DNA from: Sulfurimonas sp.
GTDB taxonomy: Bacteria > Campylobacterota > Campylobacteria > Campylobacterales > Sulfurimonadaceae
Assembly (NCBI GenBank): GCA_026988235.1
Contig: JALSLQ010000084.1
Span: forward strand, 1-36,902
Direction: 5' to 3'
Length of the DNA: 36,902 nucleotides
Positions 1-8,690 of this stretch are shown here, piece after piece. Numbering within the stretch: the stretch's first letter is position 1; the number at the start of each line of letters is the position of its first letter. The notes under the pieces were generated by a model. That model was not told the DNA's origin. It was given only the letters and a program-made list of their open reading frames with translations, and made no database searches. The position numbers and the translations under genes were made by a program.

Positions 1-1
1 C

Positions 2-2965
2 CTAGAAAATCTCTCAACTGGAAAACTCCCAATGAAGTTTTCTTTGGTTCAAAAATGGCTGCTTAAGGATAAAATTGATATGATTTATAAATTCAAAAAT
101 TGCACTTCAGATTTAAATTTTGGAAATAAATATATAGACGCTTCTAACATAGTACAAAAAGAAGATAAACAAGACTTTATTGAAATATTAAAAAACTTCA
201 ATGAAGAGTTAAAAAGTAAAATCAATAATAACAAAAGTTTAAATACAGTAATTGAAAATGACATAAGTTCATTAATGGGACTTGTTAATATTAAGAAACT
301 ACTTGAGCAAGACAATATCGTTAAAGGTTTACTAAATGCCTATAAAAGTTCCATTATTCCTTATTTCAAAAATAATAAAGAAGATGACAAATTAAATAGA
401 ATTTTATATTATCACCCATCGCAATATTTAAATGACATAGGCATTAAACAAAACAACAAAAATACACTTAGACTAAGTAAAGAAAATGTGAAACTATTGC
501 AAAAAAAGCACCTTGGTTCATTTAACTCAGAATTTGCAATAACTATGTCTCAGCGATTAGCGATTAGCAGTTATCTGTCTCCAATGGATATTGTTCCAGT
601 TAATGGACCTCCTGGAACAGGAAAAACTGCATTACTTAGAGCGATATTTTCAGACTACATTGTTAAAGCCGCAATAAAGGCAAAGTCTAGTTATGACAAT
701 GTTAAAAAAGATCCTTACAGTTTTATTGATACTGGAAAACCAATACTAGGGACATCTAGTGTAAGGCAGGCTATTAATAATATTATTGAAGGTATATCAG
801 GTGGATTTGATGATGCTAAAAAGAGTAAAAAAGTTTTATATAGAAGGTGGCTAGTATTAAAGGATTTTGAAGCTGATGTTAAAGTTAATTTAGTTGAAGA
901 AAACTGTGTAGTTCCTCAAATTAGAAATAGCGAAAACAAATATGAAAACAAAGTTTTATTTACAAGTATAAATAAAATCTTTGACTATATTTCTTCTTTG
1001 GATGTTCAACTTGCTGAAATTGATTACTTGAATAAGATTAACTTAATATCAAAAAGGAATATAGAAGACTTGGACGATGCTATAAAATTTCTTTTTTCAA
1101 ACATTAATAGACTTTCAAATGAAATAAATACAAAGATTGATGATTCTCCAGACAATGAGTTATCCAAAACATATGAAAAATTAGATAAAAATGAGAGATT
1201 TGATACATTTTTTATTAGTCTTCATTTATTGGAAGCTTTTTTTATTTTAAATTTAAAAAAATTAAATAAAAAATCATCTAATGGAAAATGTCCTATTTGT
1301 AATAATTCTATTGAAAGTAATGATTATGTTTTTCAATGTGCTTCTTGTGACTTCAAAATTTACAAAAAAGATAAATATAATGATATAAGTATTACAAAAA
1401 CTGAAGATTTAAAAGCTCTCTTAGATAATAACTTAGAGCAAAATGATAAGTTTTATGGAATTAAATATTATGATGGTGGTTATAAAATTGTTTCAAAAGA
1501 TGAATCTGGTTCAGATTTATCTAACGACATCAATAATATATATTTAATAACACCATTATTTCCAATGATAACAGTAACTATGCATTCCCTTTTTGGTGCA
1601 TTTAAGCACAAAGATAATGATGAATATATACTTATTAGAGAGTTTTTTGATTTGGTTTTATCTGATGAATCTGGAATGATTTTAGCTCCTATCGGACTTC
1701 CTGCACTATATGTTGCTAAAAAAATGGTTATTGTTGGAGATGAAAAACAAATAGAACCAGTATATCCATTTGATGAAGTTGTTGATAAATCAATAGTTGA
1801 CAATATTTCACCTGATATTGATTATAGTAAATTTAAAAAAAATCATTCTGCAATTTTTTTAAACTTTTTGACAATTGCTAATAGATCAACTTATTTTGAT
1901 AGTTTTGAAATGGAAGAGCATGAAGATAATTCATTGTGGCTAAAGGAACACTTTAGATGTAAAGATGAAATAATTGAATATTGCAATGAAATAATTTACA
2001 AAGGGATTTTAATTCCAAAAGTAAGGTTTTATACAAATAAATTATACCTTGATGATGCGAAAGATTTCTACCCGTCTATGAAACTGTTCAACATTAATTC
2101 AACTGTTAAAAACAATAGTAGCTATATAGAGACAAAAGAAATAGTTAAATTTTTACTAGAGAATATTTGTAATTTAACTGATATGTACAATAATCATAAT
2201 GAAAAAAATCTATCTTATGAAGAATTTCATGAGCATATAGGAATTGTTACACCATTCAATAATCAAAAAAAGATGATTACTCGAGAATTAAAAAAAGTAG
2301 AAAAATACAACTTAGATAAAATTCTTGTAGGAACTGTGCATGCCTTTCAAGGCAGCGAAAGAGAAATTATAATCTTTTCACCAACAGTTGACAAAAATTA
2401 TAACGGAATACATTTTAGCAATCATGATGATGGAAATATGATGAATGTAGCGGTCTCGAGGGCAAAGAGTGCATTTTGGATATTTGGAAGTAAAGAAGGC
2501 TTAAAAAATTGTGGTGAATACACAAATAAATTAGTAGATTATATTGATACTAATTATGAGTGTGAAATAAAATGTCCAATATGTAATCATTGCATTAATG
2601 AAGATGAAAAAGCTTTTAAATGTGAAAATTATAAATGGGATTATAAAACAAAAAAAATCACTGGTTGTAATTTTATAATATGGAAGTCCAATAAGATAGC
2701 AAACTGTGATTTTAACAAGAATAATTTAGTGAGCTTGTTAACTAATGATGAAATTATTTTAAATGGTAAAAAATTTATATTAGATATTAAAAGTAAGAGT
2801 TTTATAAAAGAGAACTCTAATACTATCCATATGGAAAGTACAGATAAAGAGTATAAAAAATGTCCTCAATGCGAAAGCGAACTAAAGGAAAGAAAAGGCA
2901 AATATGGTGATTTTTATGGATGTAGTAACTTTCCAGACTGTAAGTATACAGAAAAAATCATCTAA
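2..2965 (+). CDS. Superfamily 1 DNA/RNA helicase with zinc ribbons, 5' end cut by window
   Basis: The frame is open to the left edge, so the first in-frame ATG (position 32) need not be the true start. Counting from that ATG: Walker A GPPGTGKTALL lies near residue 192, a DE-box DESGM near 543, GDEKQIEP near 568, GTVHAFQGSERE near 766 and VSRAKSAFW near 807. This is the motif order of UvrD/Upf1-like SF1 helicases with a long insertion after motif I. Two CPIC-type cysteine clusters (near 420 and 850) and a C-terminal topoisomerase-type C4 zinc ribbon (CPQC...GCSNFPDC) add nucleic-acid contacts. It should unwind or translocate on nucleic acid using ATP. Codons are very AT-rich compared with the genes from 3389 on, and the next gene is decayed, which suggests acquired DNA. 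A defence role is possible but not shown. Positions 92-125 are repeated perfectly, inverted, near the right end of the window. Confidence 0.85.
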   Translation, partial: LENLSTGKLPMKFSLVQKWLLKDKIDMIYKFKNCTSDLNFGNKYIDASNIVQKEDKQDFIEILKNFNEELKSKINNNKSLNTVIENDISSLMGLVNIKKLLEQDNIVKGLLNAYKSSIIPYFKNNKEDDKLNRILYYHPSQYLNDIGIKQNNKNTLRLSKENVKLLQKKHLGSFNSEFAITMSQRLAISSYLSPMDIVPVNGPPGTGKTALLRAIFSDYIVKAAIKAKSSYDNVKKDPYSFIDTGKPILGTSSVRQAINNIIEGISGGFDDAKKSKKVLYRRWLVLKDFEADVKVNLVEENCVVPQIRNSENKYENKVLFTSINKIFDYISSLDVQLAEIDYLNKINLISKRNIEDLDDAIKFLFSNINRLSNEINTKIDDSPDNELSKTYEKLDKNERFDTFFISLHLLEAFFILNLKKLNKKSSNGKCPICNNSIESNDYVFQCASCDFKIYKKDKYNDISITKTEDLKALLDNNLEQNDKFYGIKYYDGGYKIVSKDESGSDLSNDINNIYLITPLFPMITVTMHSLFGAFKHKDNDEYILIREFFDLVLSDESGMILAPIGLPALYVAKKMVIVGDEKQIEPVYPFDEVVDKSIVDNISPDIDYSKFKKNHSAIFLNFLTIANRSTYFDSFEMEEHEDNSLWLKEHFRCKDEIIEYCNEIIYKGILIPKVRFYTNKLYLDDAKDFYPSMKLFNINSTVKNNSSYIETKEIVKFLLENICNLTDMYNNHNEKNLSYEEFHEHIGIVTPFNNQKKMITRELKKVEKYNLDKILVGTVHAFQGSEREIIIFSPTVDKNYNGIHFSNHDDGNMMNVAVSRAKSAFWIFGSKEGLKNCGEYTNKLVDYIDTNYECEIKCPICNHCINEDEKAFKCENYKWDYKTKKITGCNFIIWKSNKIANCDFNKNNLVSLLTNDEIILNGKKFILDIKSKSFIKENSNTIHMESTDKEYKKCPQCESELKERKGKYGDFYGCSNFPDCKYTEKII
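92..125. repeat. 34-bp repeat, copy 1
   Basis: Perfect reverse complement of 36776-36809. In the helicase frame it encodes FKNCTSDLNFG. Confidence 0.85.
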
Positions 2966-3187
2966 CAAAGCCTAGCAGTGAACGCGCGCGTCACTGAAGT
3001 CAAATGTTGTATCTAAGTTTTAAAGATTTCTAAATGGCAAAAGCCACAAAATCACACTTTGTTTTAATCGAGGATAGTAAAGTTTTTTATATTTTAATAA
3101 AGATTGATAAATCGAAAATCATGTTGCTTCAATAAATATTATGATAACTTTAGATAAAATAGTACATCTTAATTATTGGAGTTTACT
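2966..3187. other. Gene-poor spacer with two small hairpins
   Basis: No credible gene is seen between the helicase stop and the decayed antitoxin gene. CAGTGA (2976-2981) and TCACTG (2991-2996) form a 6-bp stem around a CG-rich loop, and TGGC-AAAA-GCCA (3035-3046) is a second short hairpin. Neither has a convincing T-tract, so they are only weak terminator candidates. AACAAAG (2964-2970) and CTTTGTT (3057-3063) form a distant inverted pair. Confidence 0.4.
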
Positions 3188-3313
3188 ATGCAAACACTAG
3201 CAATAGAGGTTCAAGATAGCTATATGCAGTAGTTTATGAATTTTGTAAAAGAAAGTCATTCAAATATAATTGTTTCAAAAATAAATACAAATAATCTACA
3301 AAAAAACTTTTGA
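3188..3313 (+). pseudogene. Remnant of a small antitoxin-like gene
   Basis: An ATG at 3188 preceded by TTGGAG starts a frame reading MQTLAIEVQDSYMQ, then TAG at 3230-3232, then in the same frame FMNFVKESHSNIIVSK and on to TGA at 3311. Joining the two parts gives about 41 residues that look like the N-terminal half of the short ribbon-helix-helix or Phd/RelB-type antitoxins that are common in epsilonproteobacteria (family recall, not a search). The in-frame stop and the short, low-complexity end indicate decay. No toxin gene follows; ycaO begins 75 bp downstream. It could also be a chance ORF, but the ribosome site and amino-acid composition favour a relic. Confidence 0.5.
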
Positions 3314-3352
3314 AAACATAATGAAAATTTCATTTAAAAAATATAAATTAGC

Positions 3353-3358
3353 TATAAT
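3353..3358 (+). promoter_or_regulatory. Putative sigma-70 -10 box for ycaO
   Basis: TATAAT lies 30 bp before the ycaO ATG in an A/T-rich stretch, with CAGGAA as a ribosome site at 3372-3377. No clear -35 is visible, which is usual for epsilonproteobacterial sigma-70 promoters. Confidence 0.5.
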
Positions 3359-3388
3359 TTCAATAAATAATGCAGGAACAAATATTTA

Positions 3389-5008
3389 ATGAATTTTCTC
3401 TCAAAAGAAGCTCCGCTTCAACAATCTATATCTCAAATGAAGAGTGTTTTGTCTGATGTTGGCTGTGAGGTGCTTTTTTTGGAAGAAAAAAATCCTCTCA
3501 CTCACTGTTTTTCGGTTAATCTCAGCTCAAAAGAAGCACCCAGACATATTTACTCAAACGGCAAAGGTGTGCTGAGCGATGCTTCTGTGGCGAGTGCTTT
3601 GGGTGAGTATATTGAACGCCTGCAGACGAACAATTTTTTTATTGATTTTCATTTGCCCAGTAGAAAATACTATCCTGATGAAGTTGCGTTTGGATTTGAT
3701 GAAGCTTATCTCAGTGATGAACTTATGGCAGTTTATAATCCGGATGGAAATCTCTCACCTGAAGATTTGGTGGACTTTAACAGCGATTATGATGATAAAA
3801 TAGTTGCTCTTCCTTTTATAAAACAATCAACACAGGAAAAAATTTCAATTCCACTCAATATTTTAAGCAATCTTTATGTGAGCAATGGTCTAGCAACGGG
3901 AAATACCCCTTTAGAGGCAAAAGTGCAATCTTTGAGTGAAATATTTGAACGCTTTGCAAAAATAGCTATCATAAAAAACGGCTATGCTTTACCGGAATTT
4001 CCTGATGAAGTTGTGAAAAGTTTTCCAAAAGTACATAACGATGTGCAAGCCTTGCAAAAACTCGGCTATAAAATCAAAGTGCTTGATGCTTCTTTGGGCG
4101 GTCAGTTTCCCGTTACTGCCATTTCGCTCATCAACCCGAACAACGCAACCCTCTTTGTCTCTTTTGGGGCACATCCCATGATTGAAGTTGCATTGGAGCG
4201 AACGATGACGGAGCTTATGCAGGGGCGTTCTTTAGAAAATCTTGACAGTTTTGAAGTGCCTACTTTTGACATGAGTCTTGTCTCAGACAGTTTTAACCTT
4301 GAATCCCACTTTATAGATTCAAACGGCAAACTCGGTTTTCCTTTTTTAAGCACCAAAAAAAGTTTTGAATATTCTCCTTTTTCTTATAAAGGAAACTCCA
4401 CGCAAGATGAGTATAACTACCTTACAAATATTCTTCAAAAAATGAACAAAGAATTTTACATCAGAGAGTATGATTATCTGGACTTTTACTCTTGCCAAAT
4501 CATCGTTCCCGGTGTTTCAGAAGTTTATCCCATAGATGATTTGATATACAACAACAAAAATAATGGCAAACTCATTCGTGATATGGTTCTCAATTTTACA
4601 AAATATGACCCGCAGGAAATTATACTCAACATTGAATCTTTGGAAGATTCACTCAATATAGAAAAATACATCGGCGTTATTTTTAAAGAAAATTTTACAA
4701 TGGCAGAGTTTAAAGCACAAATACTATTGCGTCTGGGTGAAAAAGAAGAAGCCTTAGAACTCTTGGAATACGGTTCAAACAAGCTCGGACATCTTGTTGT
4801 AGAACTGTCTCGCATGCAGGAGATGGAACTTGATTTTCAAGACTATCAAGAGAGTCTCTATATTCTATTTTCCAAAGAAAAAGTATTAAAAGCTTTGGGT
4901 ATTCTCAATAATATAGAGTTTTTAATAGATACAAGTCTCCATCAGGATTACAACAATATGCTTTGCCTTTATGACAAACTTGAGAGAAAAAAATGCCAAA
5001 TGAAATAA
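3389..5008 (+). CDS. ycaO: YcaO: ribosomal protein S12 methylthiotransferase accessory factor
   Basis: 539 aa, close to the 586 aa of E. coli YcaO. The YcaO ATP-binding core is visible: SNGKGVLSDASVASALGEY near residues 56-74 and SNGLATGNTPLEAKVQSLSE near 166-185. The last ~110 residues are helical with a TPR-like look (LGEKEEALELLEYG), matching the C-terminal region of stand-alone YcaO proteins. Known family role: YcaO proteins activate amide carbonyls with ATP, and this subtype supports RimO-dependent beta-methylthiolation of S12. No precursor peptide, dehydrogenase or radical-SAM gene adjoins it, which argues against a RiPP cluster. The 3' end overlaps the next methyltransferase gene by 16 nt, so the two are probably co-translated. 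Possible promoter at 3353. Confidence 0.88.
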   Translation: MNFLSKEAPLQQSISQMKSVLSDVGCEVLFLEEKNPLTHCFSVNLSSKEAPRHIYSNGKGVLSDASVASALGEYIERLQTNNFFIDFHLPSRKYYPDEVAFGFDEAYLSDELMAVYNPDGNLSPEDLVDFNSDYDDKIVALPFIKQSTQEKISIPLNILSNLYVSNGLATGNTPLEAKVQSLSEIFERFAKIAIIKNGYALPEFPDEVVKSFPKVHNDVQALQKLGYKIKVLDASLGGQFPVTAISLINPNNATLFVSFGAHPMIEVALERTMTELMQGRSLENLDSFEVPTFDMSLVSDSFNLESHFIDSNGKLGFPFLSTKKSFEYSPFSYKGNSTQDEYNYLTNILQKMNKEFYIREYDYLDFYSCQIIVPGVSEVYPIDDLIYNNKNNGKLIRDMVLNFTKYDPQEIILNIESLEDSLNIEKYIGVIFKENFTMAEFKAQILLRLGEKEEALELLEYGSNKLGHLVVELSRMQEMELDFQDYQESLYILFSKEKVLKALGILNNIEFLIDTSLHQDYNNMLCLYDKLERKKCQMK

Positions 5009-6189
5009 ACCTGATACTCAAATCCGACTTTGTGCAAAAAATAAAAAACGGCTATCCTTTACTCTCAAGAGAGTTTATAGAAGATTGGAGCGAAGCTACA
5101 GAAGAAGGCAGCATTGTCAATCTGCTTGATCAGAAAAAAAACTTTGTTGCAAAAGGTTACTACGGTTTGCAAAACAAAGGACAAGGCTGGATACTTTCAC
5201 AACAAGCCGATGAAGTAATAGATACAGATTTTTTCAAACGTAAAATCAAAGCGGCATTAGCCTACAGAAAAGATTTTTTTGCCGATGTAAAGACAACGGC
5301 TTTTCGAGTCTTTAACGGAGAAGGAGACGGTGTCGGCGGTGTAACCGTTGACTATTTTAACGGTTATTATCTTTTTACTTGGTACAGCATCGGGATTTAT
5401 GAGCTAAAAGAGATGTTTCTTGAAGCCTTTAAACAAAGTGTGGATTTTAAAGGCATCTATCAGAAAAAACGCTTTGATACAAAAGGCATGTATCTTAACG
5501 ATAACAATGATTTTGTCTGTGGTAACGAAGCGCCTGCGCCTTTACATGTAAAGGAAAACGGAGCAAATTTTGCCATCTATCTTGATGATGGTGCAATGGT
5601 CGGAGTATTTTTAGACCAAAGAGATGTGAGAAAAACCATCCGTGACAAATATGCAAAAGGAAAAACCGTTTTAAATACTTTTTCCTACACGGGTGCTTTT
5701 TCAGTATTTGCAGCACTTGGCGGTGCAAAAAGCACGACAAGCGTTGACTTGGCAAAACGCAGTCTGCCAAAAACGCAAGAGCAGTTTCGCATCAATAATA
5801 TTGATTTAGAAAATCAAAATATCATCGTTGAGGATGTCTTCTTATACTTTAAATATGCCGTGAGGAAAAAACTGCTTTTTGATATGGTCGTGATAGACCC
5901 ACCGAGTTTTGCACGTTCCAAAAAACGCACATTCAGTGCAAACAGAGACTATGTCAAACTGCTCAAAGAGGTCATACAAATCACAAACAAAGGCGGCACT
6001 ATTATCGCCTCAACCAATGCTGCCAACTTTAGCATGATGACCTTTCGAGGCTTTATAGACAAGGCATTTAGAGATTTAAAAATAAAGTTTCAAGTCCTTG
6101 AGAGCTATGCACTGCCAAAAGATTTTCGCGTGGCAGAGAAATTTCAAGAGAGCAACTATTTAAAAGTGGTGTTTATAAAAAAACTCTAA
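4993..6189 (+). CDS. RlmI-like class I SAM-dependent rRNA methyltransferase
   Basis: 398 aa. An N-terminal PUA-like region is followed by a Rossmann methyltransferase with SAM motif NTFSYTGAFSVFAALGGA near residue 221 and motif IV VVIDPPSFARSKK near 300. This is the COG1092 family, whose E. coli member RlmI makes m5C1962 in 23S rRNA. Odd point: the loop where RlmI has its catalytic Ser-Cys-Ser reads IASTNAANFS here and contains no cysteine, so either the product is not m5C or another residue serves. Start ATG at 4993 overlaps ycaO by 16 nt with GAGAG upstream. It ends convergently, overlapping the rhodanese gene by 4 nt. TTTACATGTAAA at 5541-5552 encodes LHVK inside it. Confidence 0.88.
   Translation: MPNEINLILKSDFVQKIKNGYPLLSREFIEDWSEATEEGSIVNLLDQKKNFVAKGYYGLQNKGQGWILSQQADEVIDTDFFKRKIKAALAYRKDFFADVKTTAFRVFNGEGDGVGGVTVDYFNGYYLFTWYSIGIYELKEMFLEAFKQSVDFKGIYQKKRFDTKGMYLNDNNDFVCGNEAPAPLHVKENGANFAIYLDDGAMVGVFLDQRDVRKTIRDKYAKGKTVLNTFSYTGAFSVFAALGGAKSTTSVDLAKRSLPKTQEQFRINNIDLENQNIIVEDVFLYFKYAVRKKLLFDMVVIDPPSFARSKKRTFSANRDYVKLLKEVIQITNKGGTIIASTNAANFSMMTFRGFIDKAFRDLKIKFQVLESYALPKDFRVAEKFQESNYLKVVFIKKL
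5541..5552. repeat. TTTACATGTAAA palindrome, exact copy
   Basis: Perfect 12-bp palindrome inside the RlmI-like gene, read in frame as Leu-His-Val-Lys. One of four exact copies in the window, all within 5.5-15.3 kb. Confidence 0.85.
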
Positions 6190-6626
6190 GTTTTTTTAAG
6201 AGCAAAATATCCCAAATAATTTTTAATCGGTTTTTGTGCATTCACCCAGCTTGTGATGCCGCCTTCGAGATTGACAACATTACTAAAGCCTAAATCTTTT
6301 AATGTTTTTGCAGCCATTAGCCCTCTTGCACCCTTTAAACAGTAACAAACTATTTGATGATTGCTCAAATCTATCAGTTTGTCATCAACGGCAAACTCCA
6401 GTTTCCCGCGAGGAATTGTAAAGACGGTTTTTGCAGGAATGACACCGCTTGCAAATTCATCGGATTCTCGTACATCAATCAACACCATATTTTCTAAGTC
6501 TATATCTTCAACCTGTATCTGGCGTATCTCTTTTTTTGCCGCAGTCAGCAACTCTTTTAAATGCCCTTTAATAAGGTCAATATCACACCTTTCATAATAC
6601 TTTTTCATCTGCTCATTATGATTCAT
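6186..6626 (-). CDS. Rhodanese-domain protein
   Basis: 146 aa cytoplasmic protein. Residues ~1-35 are a helical extension; the rhodanese fold follows, with VLIDVRESDEFASG (48-61), the active-site loop C96-L-K-G-A-R101 and VVNLEGGITSWV near the end. C96 is the expected persulfide-carrying cysteine, and a second cysteine (C94) sits two residues earlier. Single-domain rhodaneses move sulfane sulfur, which fits a sulfur-oxidising or sulfur-reducing lifestyle, but the acceptor cannot be told from the sequence. ATG at 6626 is preceded by AAAGGGG, and TATACT/TATAAA lies upstream in the 108-bp divergent region shared with coaBC. Confidence 0.88.
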   Translation of the reverse strand: MNHNEQMKKYYERCDIDLIKGHLKELLTAAKKEIRQIQVEDIDLENMVLIDVRESDEFASGVIPAKTVFTIPRGKLEFAVDDKLIDLSNHQIVCYCLKGARGLMAAKTLKDLGFSNVVNLEGGITSWVNAQKPIKNYLGYFALKKT

Positions 6627-6708
6627 AACATACCCCTTTCGTTATAAGATTTTTATAGTATACATCTACAAAGCTTAAGTATATTTATTACTTCTAAGTA
6701 TTTTTAGG

Positions 6709-6714
6709 TAAAAT
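6709..6714 (+). promoter_or_regulatory. Putative -10 box for the coaBC operon
   Basis: TAAAAT 20 bp before the coaBC start implies a leader of about 14 nt. It lies in the divergent region shared with the rhodanese gene. The ribosome site is weak (AAAAGA). Confidence 0.4.
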
Positions 6715-6734
6715 ACAAGAAAAAAAGATTTTTC

Positions 6735-8009
6735 ATGAATATACCGACAGATTTAATAAAAGACAAAAAAATTCTCCTTGCAGTAACCGGTTCTATCGCT
6801 GTGTACAAAACGCTTGAGCTTGTACGAAACTTCATAAAAGAGGGAGCAGAAGTAAAAGTTGTAATGAGTGCGAGTGCAAAAAAGTTTATAGCACCTCTTA
6901 CTTTTGAAACGCTTACTTCCAATGAAGTACTTGATGATACGAATGAATCCTGGGCAAATGAGCATAACCACATTAAAATTACCCAATGGGCAGACATTAT
7001 GGTCATCGCTCCCGCTACGGCAAATACGATTGCCAAGCTTGCCAATGCCATTGCAGACAATATGTTGCTGCAATGCGCGCTTGCTTTTAGCGGTATGAAA
7101 ATCCTTGCACCCTCGGCAAACACAAATATGCTCCAAAACCCAATCACGCAGGCAAATTTAAAAATGCTGGGCATTGCAAACTATACTATTTTGGACACAC
7201 AAACAAAAGAGTTGGCATGTAAAACAGTCGGTGATGGTGCAATGGCAGAACCTTTGGACATTTTTTATCAAACCTGCCGTGAGCTTTTAAAAGAAGAGTT
7301 TTGGGAACATAGACGGGTTATAGTTACCGGTGGAGGCACGATAGAGAAGATAGATGAAGTTCGCTACATCTCAAACTTTTCAAGCGGAAAAATGGCATCG
7401 GCTCTGGCAACGGCACTCTATTTAAAAGGGGCAGACGTCAACCTCATAGCAACCAGATTTGACACTGATCTACCTGAGAATATGCATAAAATAGAGGTAG
7501 AAGACTCTGCAGAAATGCTTGAGTATCTTGTAGATTCTATTCGCATTGCAAAAAAAGGCAAACTTTCAAAAGCTACACTCATCAGAGACGAGCATATTCA
7601 CGTCATTCAAAAAAAGCCTTATTTGTTTATGGCGGCGGCAGTGAGTGATTATGTTCCTGAATTTCCACAAAATACCAAACTTAAAAAAGAAGATTTGGGT
7701 GAAAAATGGACATTGCATTTGAAAAAAAATATTGACATATTGAGTGAGATTGACAAAGAAGGCATTACGGTTATAGGTTTTAAAGCCGAAATGGACAGAG
7801 AAAAAGCAGAAGAAAATGCGAAAAAGATGCTTAAAGAAAAAAAACTTGACGGTGTTTGTTTAAATATTTTACAAAATTCTGCAAGCTTTGGCAGTGACGA
7901 AAATGAAGTAGAATTTATAACCGCGCAAAAAGATGTGCACATACCAAAAGCAGACAAATTGCATGTTTCCTTTGAAATAGTAAAAAATGCAAAAGGGCTG
8001 CAAGAGTAA
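6735..8009 (+). CDS. coaBC: CoaBC: phosphopantothenoylcysteine decarboxylase / phosphopantothenate-cysteine ligase
   Basis: 424 aa bifunctional enzyme of coenzyme A synthesis. The N-terminal flavoprotein half (CoaC) has VTGSIAVYKTLELVRNF (17-33), a conserved H75 region (EHNHIKITQWADIMVIAPAT) and the catalytic-cysteine stretch ELACKTVGDGAMAEP (C162). The usual PxMNxxM motif reads PSANTNM, keeping the Asn. The CoaB half begins near residue 195 with VIVTGGGTIEKIDEVRYISN and contains KKPYLFMAAAVSDYVP and the K-x-K-K nucleotide segment (TKLKKEDLG). It leads a five-gene operon; uppS starts directly after its stop. Confidence 0.95.
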   Translation: MNIPTDLIKDKKILLAVTGSIAVYKTLELVRNFIKEGAEVKVVMSASAKKFIAPLTFETLTSNEVLDDTNESWANEHNHIKITQWADIMVIAPATANTIAKLANAIADNMLLQCALAFSGMKILAPSANTNMLQNPITQANLKMLGIANYTILDTQTKELACKTVGDGAMAEPLDIFYQTCRELLKEEFWEHRRVIVTGGGTIEKIDEVRYISNFSSGKMASALATALYLKGADVNLIATRFDTDLPENMHKIEVEDSAEMLEYLVDSIRIAKKGKLSKATLIRDEHIHVIQKKPYLFMAAAVSDYVPEFPQNTKLKKEDLGEKWTLHLKKNIDILSEIDKEGITVIGFKAEMDREKAEENAKKMLKEKKLDGVCLNILQNSASFGSDENEVEFITAQKDVHIPKADKLHVSFEIVKNAKGLQE

Positions 8010-8690
8010 ATGATGAATAAAGCCAAACATATTGCCATTATTATGGATGGCAACGGTCGCTGGGCAGAGTTACAGGGCAAAAAACGCGTCAAAGGGCATG
8101 AAGCAGGGGCAAAAGTCGTCAAAGCAATTACAACGTATTGTTCCAAGAATGAAGATATAGAACGCTTGACACTTTATGCCTTTTCAACAGAAAACTGGAA
8201 AAGACCACGATTGGAAGTGGAATTTTTAATGAAATTGTTAGAAAGATATCTCAAAGACGAGTTGCCTTCTTACTTAGAAAACAATGTCAAGTTTGAATCC
8301 ATAGGTGATATTCGTGCTTTTTCAAAATCACTGCAAAAAACCATACAAATGGTAGAAGAAAAAACGGCACATTGTGACGGTTTGGTACAGAGTCTTGCTC
8401 TGAATTATGGCTCGCAAGATGAAATTCTTCGTGCGGTAAACTCTTTGAAAAAACAGGATGAAAACATTACGATAGAGATGCTTAACAACGCACTTGACTG
8501 TAAAGTAGATGTAGATATACTCATCCGTACCGGCGGAGACAAAAGACTCTCAAACTTTTTACTCTGGCAGTCAGCTTATGCAGAACTCTTTTTTACAGAT
8601 ACGCTCTGGCCGGACTTTACATGTAAAGAGTTAGAAAAAATTCTGCAAAAATTTACAAAAATTGAAAGACGATTTGGTGGTTTAAAATGA
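8010..8690 (+). CDS. uppS: UppS: undecaprenyl diphosphate synthase (isoprenyl transferase)
   Basis: 226 aa, normal for cis-prenyltransferases. HIAIIMDGNGRWA (8-20) holds the catalytic Asp13, followed by GHEAGAKVVKAI. LTLYAFSTENWKRP and IRTGGDKRLSNFLLWQSAYAE are the substrate- and Mg-binding motifs. It condenses isopentenyl diphosphate onto farnesyl diphosphate to make the C55 lipid carrier for peptidoglycan and O-antigen. It starts immediately after coaBC (a second ATG follows directly, so the start may be 8013) and overlaps the prepilin peptidase gene by ATGA. Confidence 0.95.
   Translation: MMNKAKHIAIIMDGNGRWAELQGKKRVKGHEAGAKVVKAITTYCSKNEDIERLTLYAFSTENWKRPRLEVEFLMKLLERYLKDELPSYLENNVKFESIGDIRAFSKSLQKTIQMVEEKTAHCDGLVQSLALNYGSQDEILRAVNSLKKQDENITIEMLNNALDCKVDVDILIRTGGDKRLSNFLLWQSAYAELFFTDTLWPDFTCKELEKILQKFTKIERRFGGLK
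8616..8627. repeat. TTTACATGTAAA palindrome, exact copy
   Basis: Exact copy near the 3' end of uppS. Here it is read in another frame, giving FTCKEL rather than LHVK, which shows that conservation is at the DNA level. Confidence 0.85.

Noticed and set aside
85-315. Reverse-strand ORF inside the helicase gene and similar long antisense ORFs in glyS, coaBC and the MFS gene
   Set aside because: They lie opposite genes with clear motifs, have Ser/Phe/Leu-rich low-information sequence and no ribosome sites.
2961-3066. Integron attC-like site after the helicase gene (ATCTAAC, AACAAAG and a distal CTTTGTT)
   Set aside because: The left word fits RYYYAAC but no matching GTTRRRY core is found at the right end and the inner stem pairs poorly, so it is not enough to call a cassette site.
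3389-6189. YcaO-dependent RiPP biosynthesis cluster
   Set aside because: YcaO has the C-terminal extension of the ribosomal S12 factor and there is no precursor peptide, dehydrogenase, radical-SAM or exporter gene next to it.
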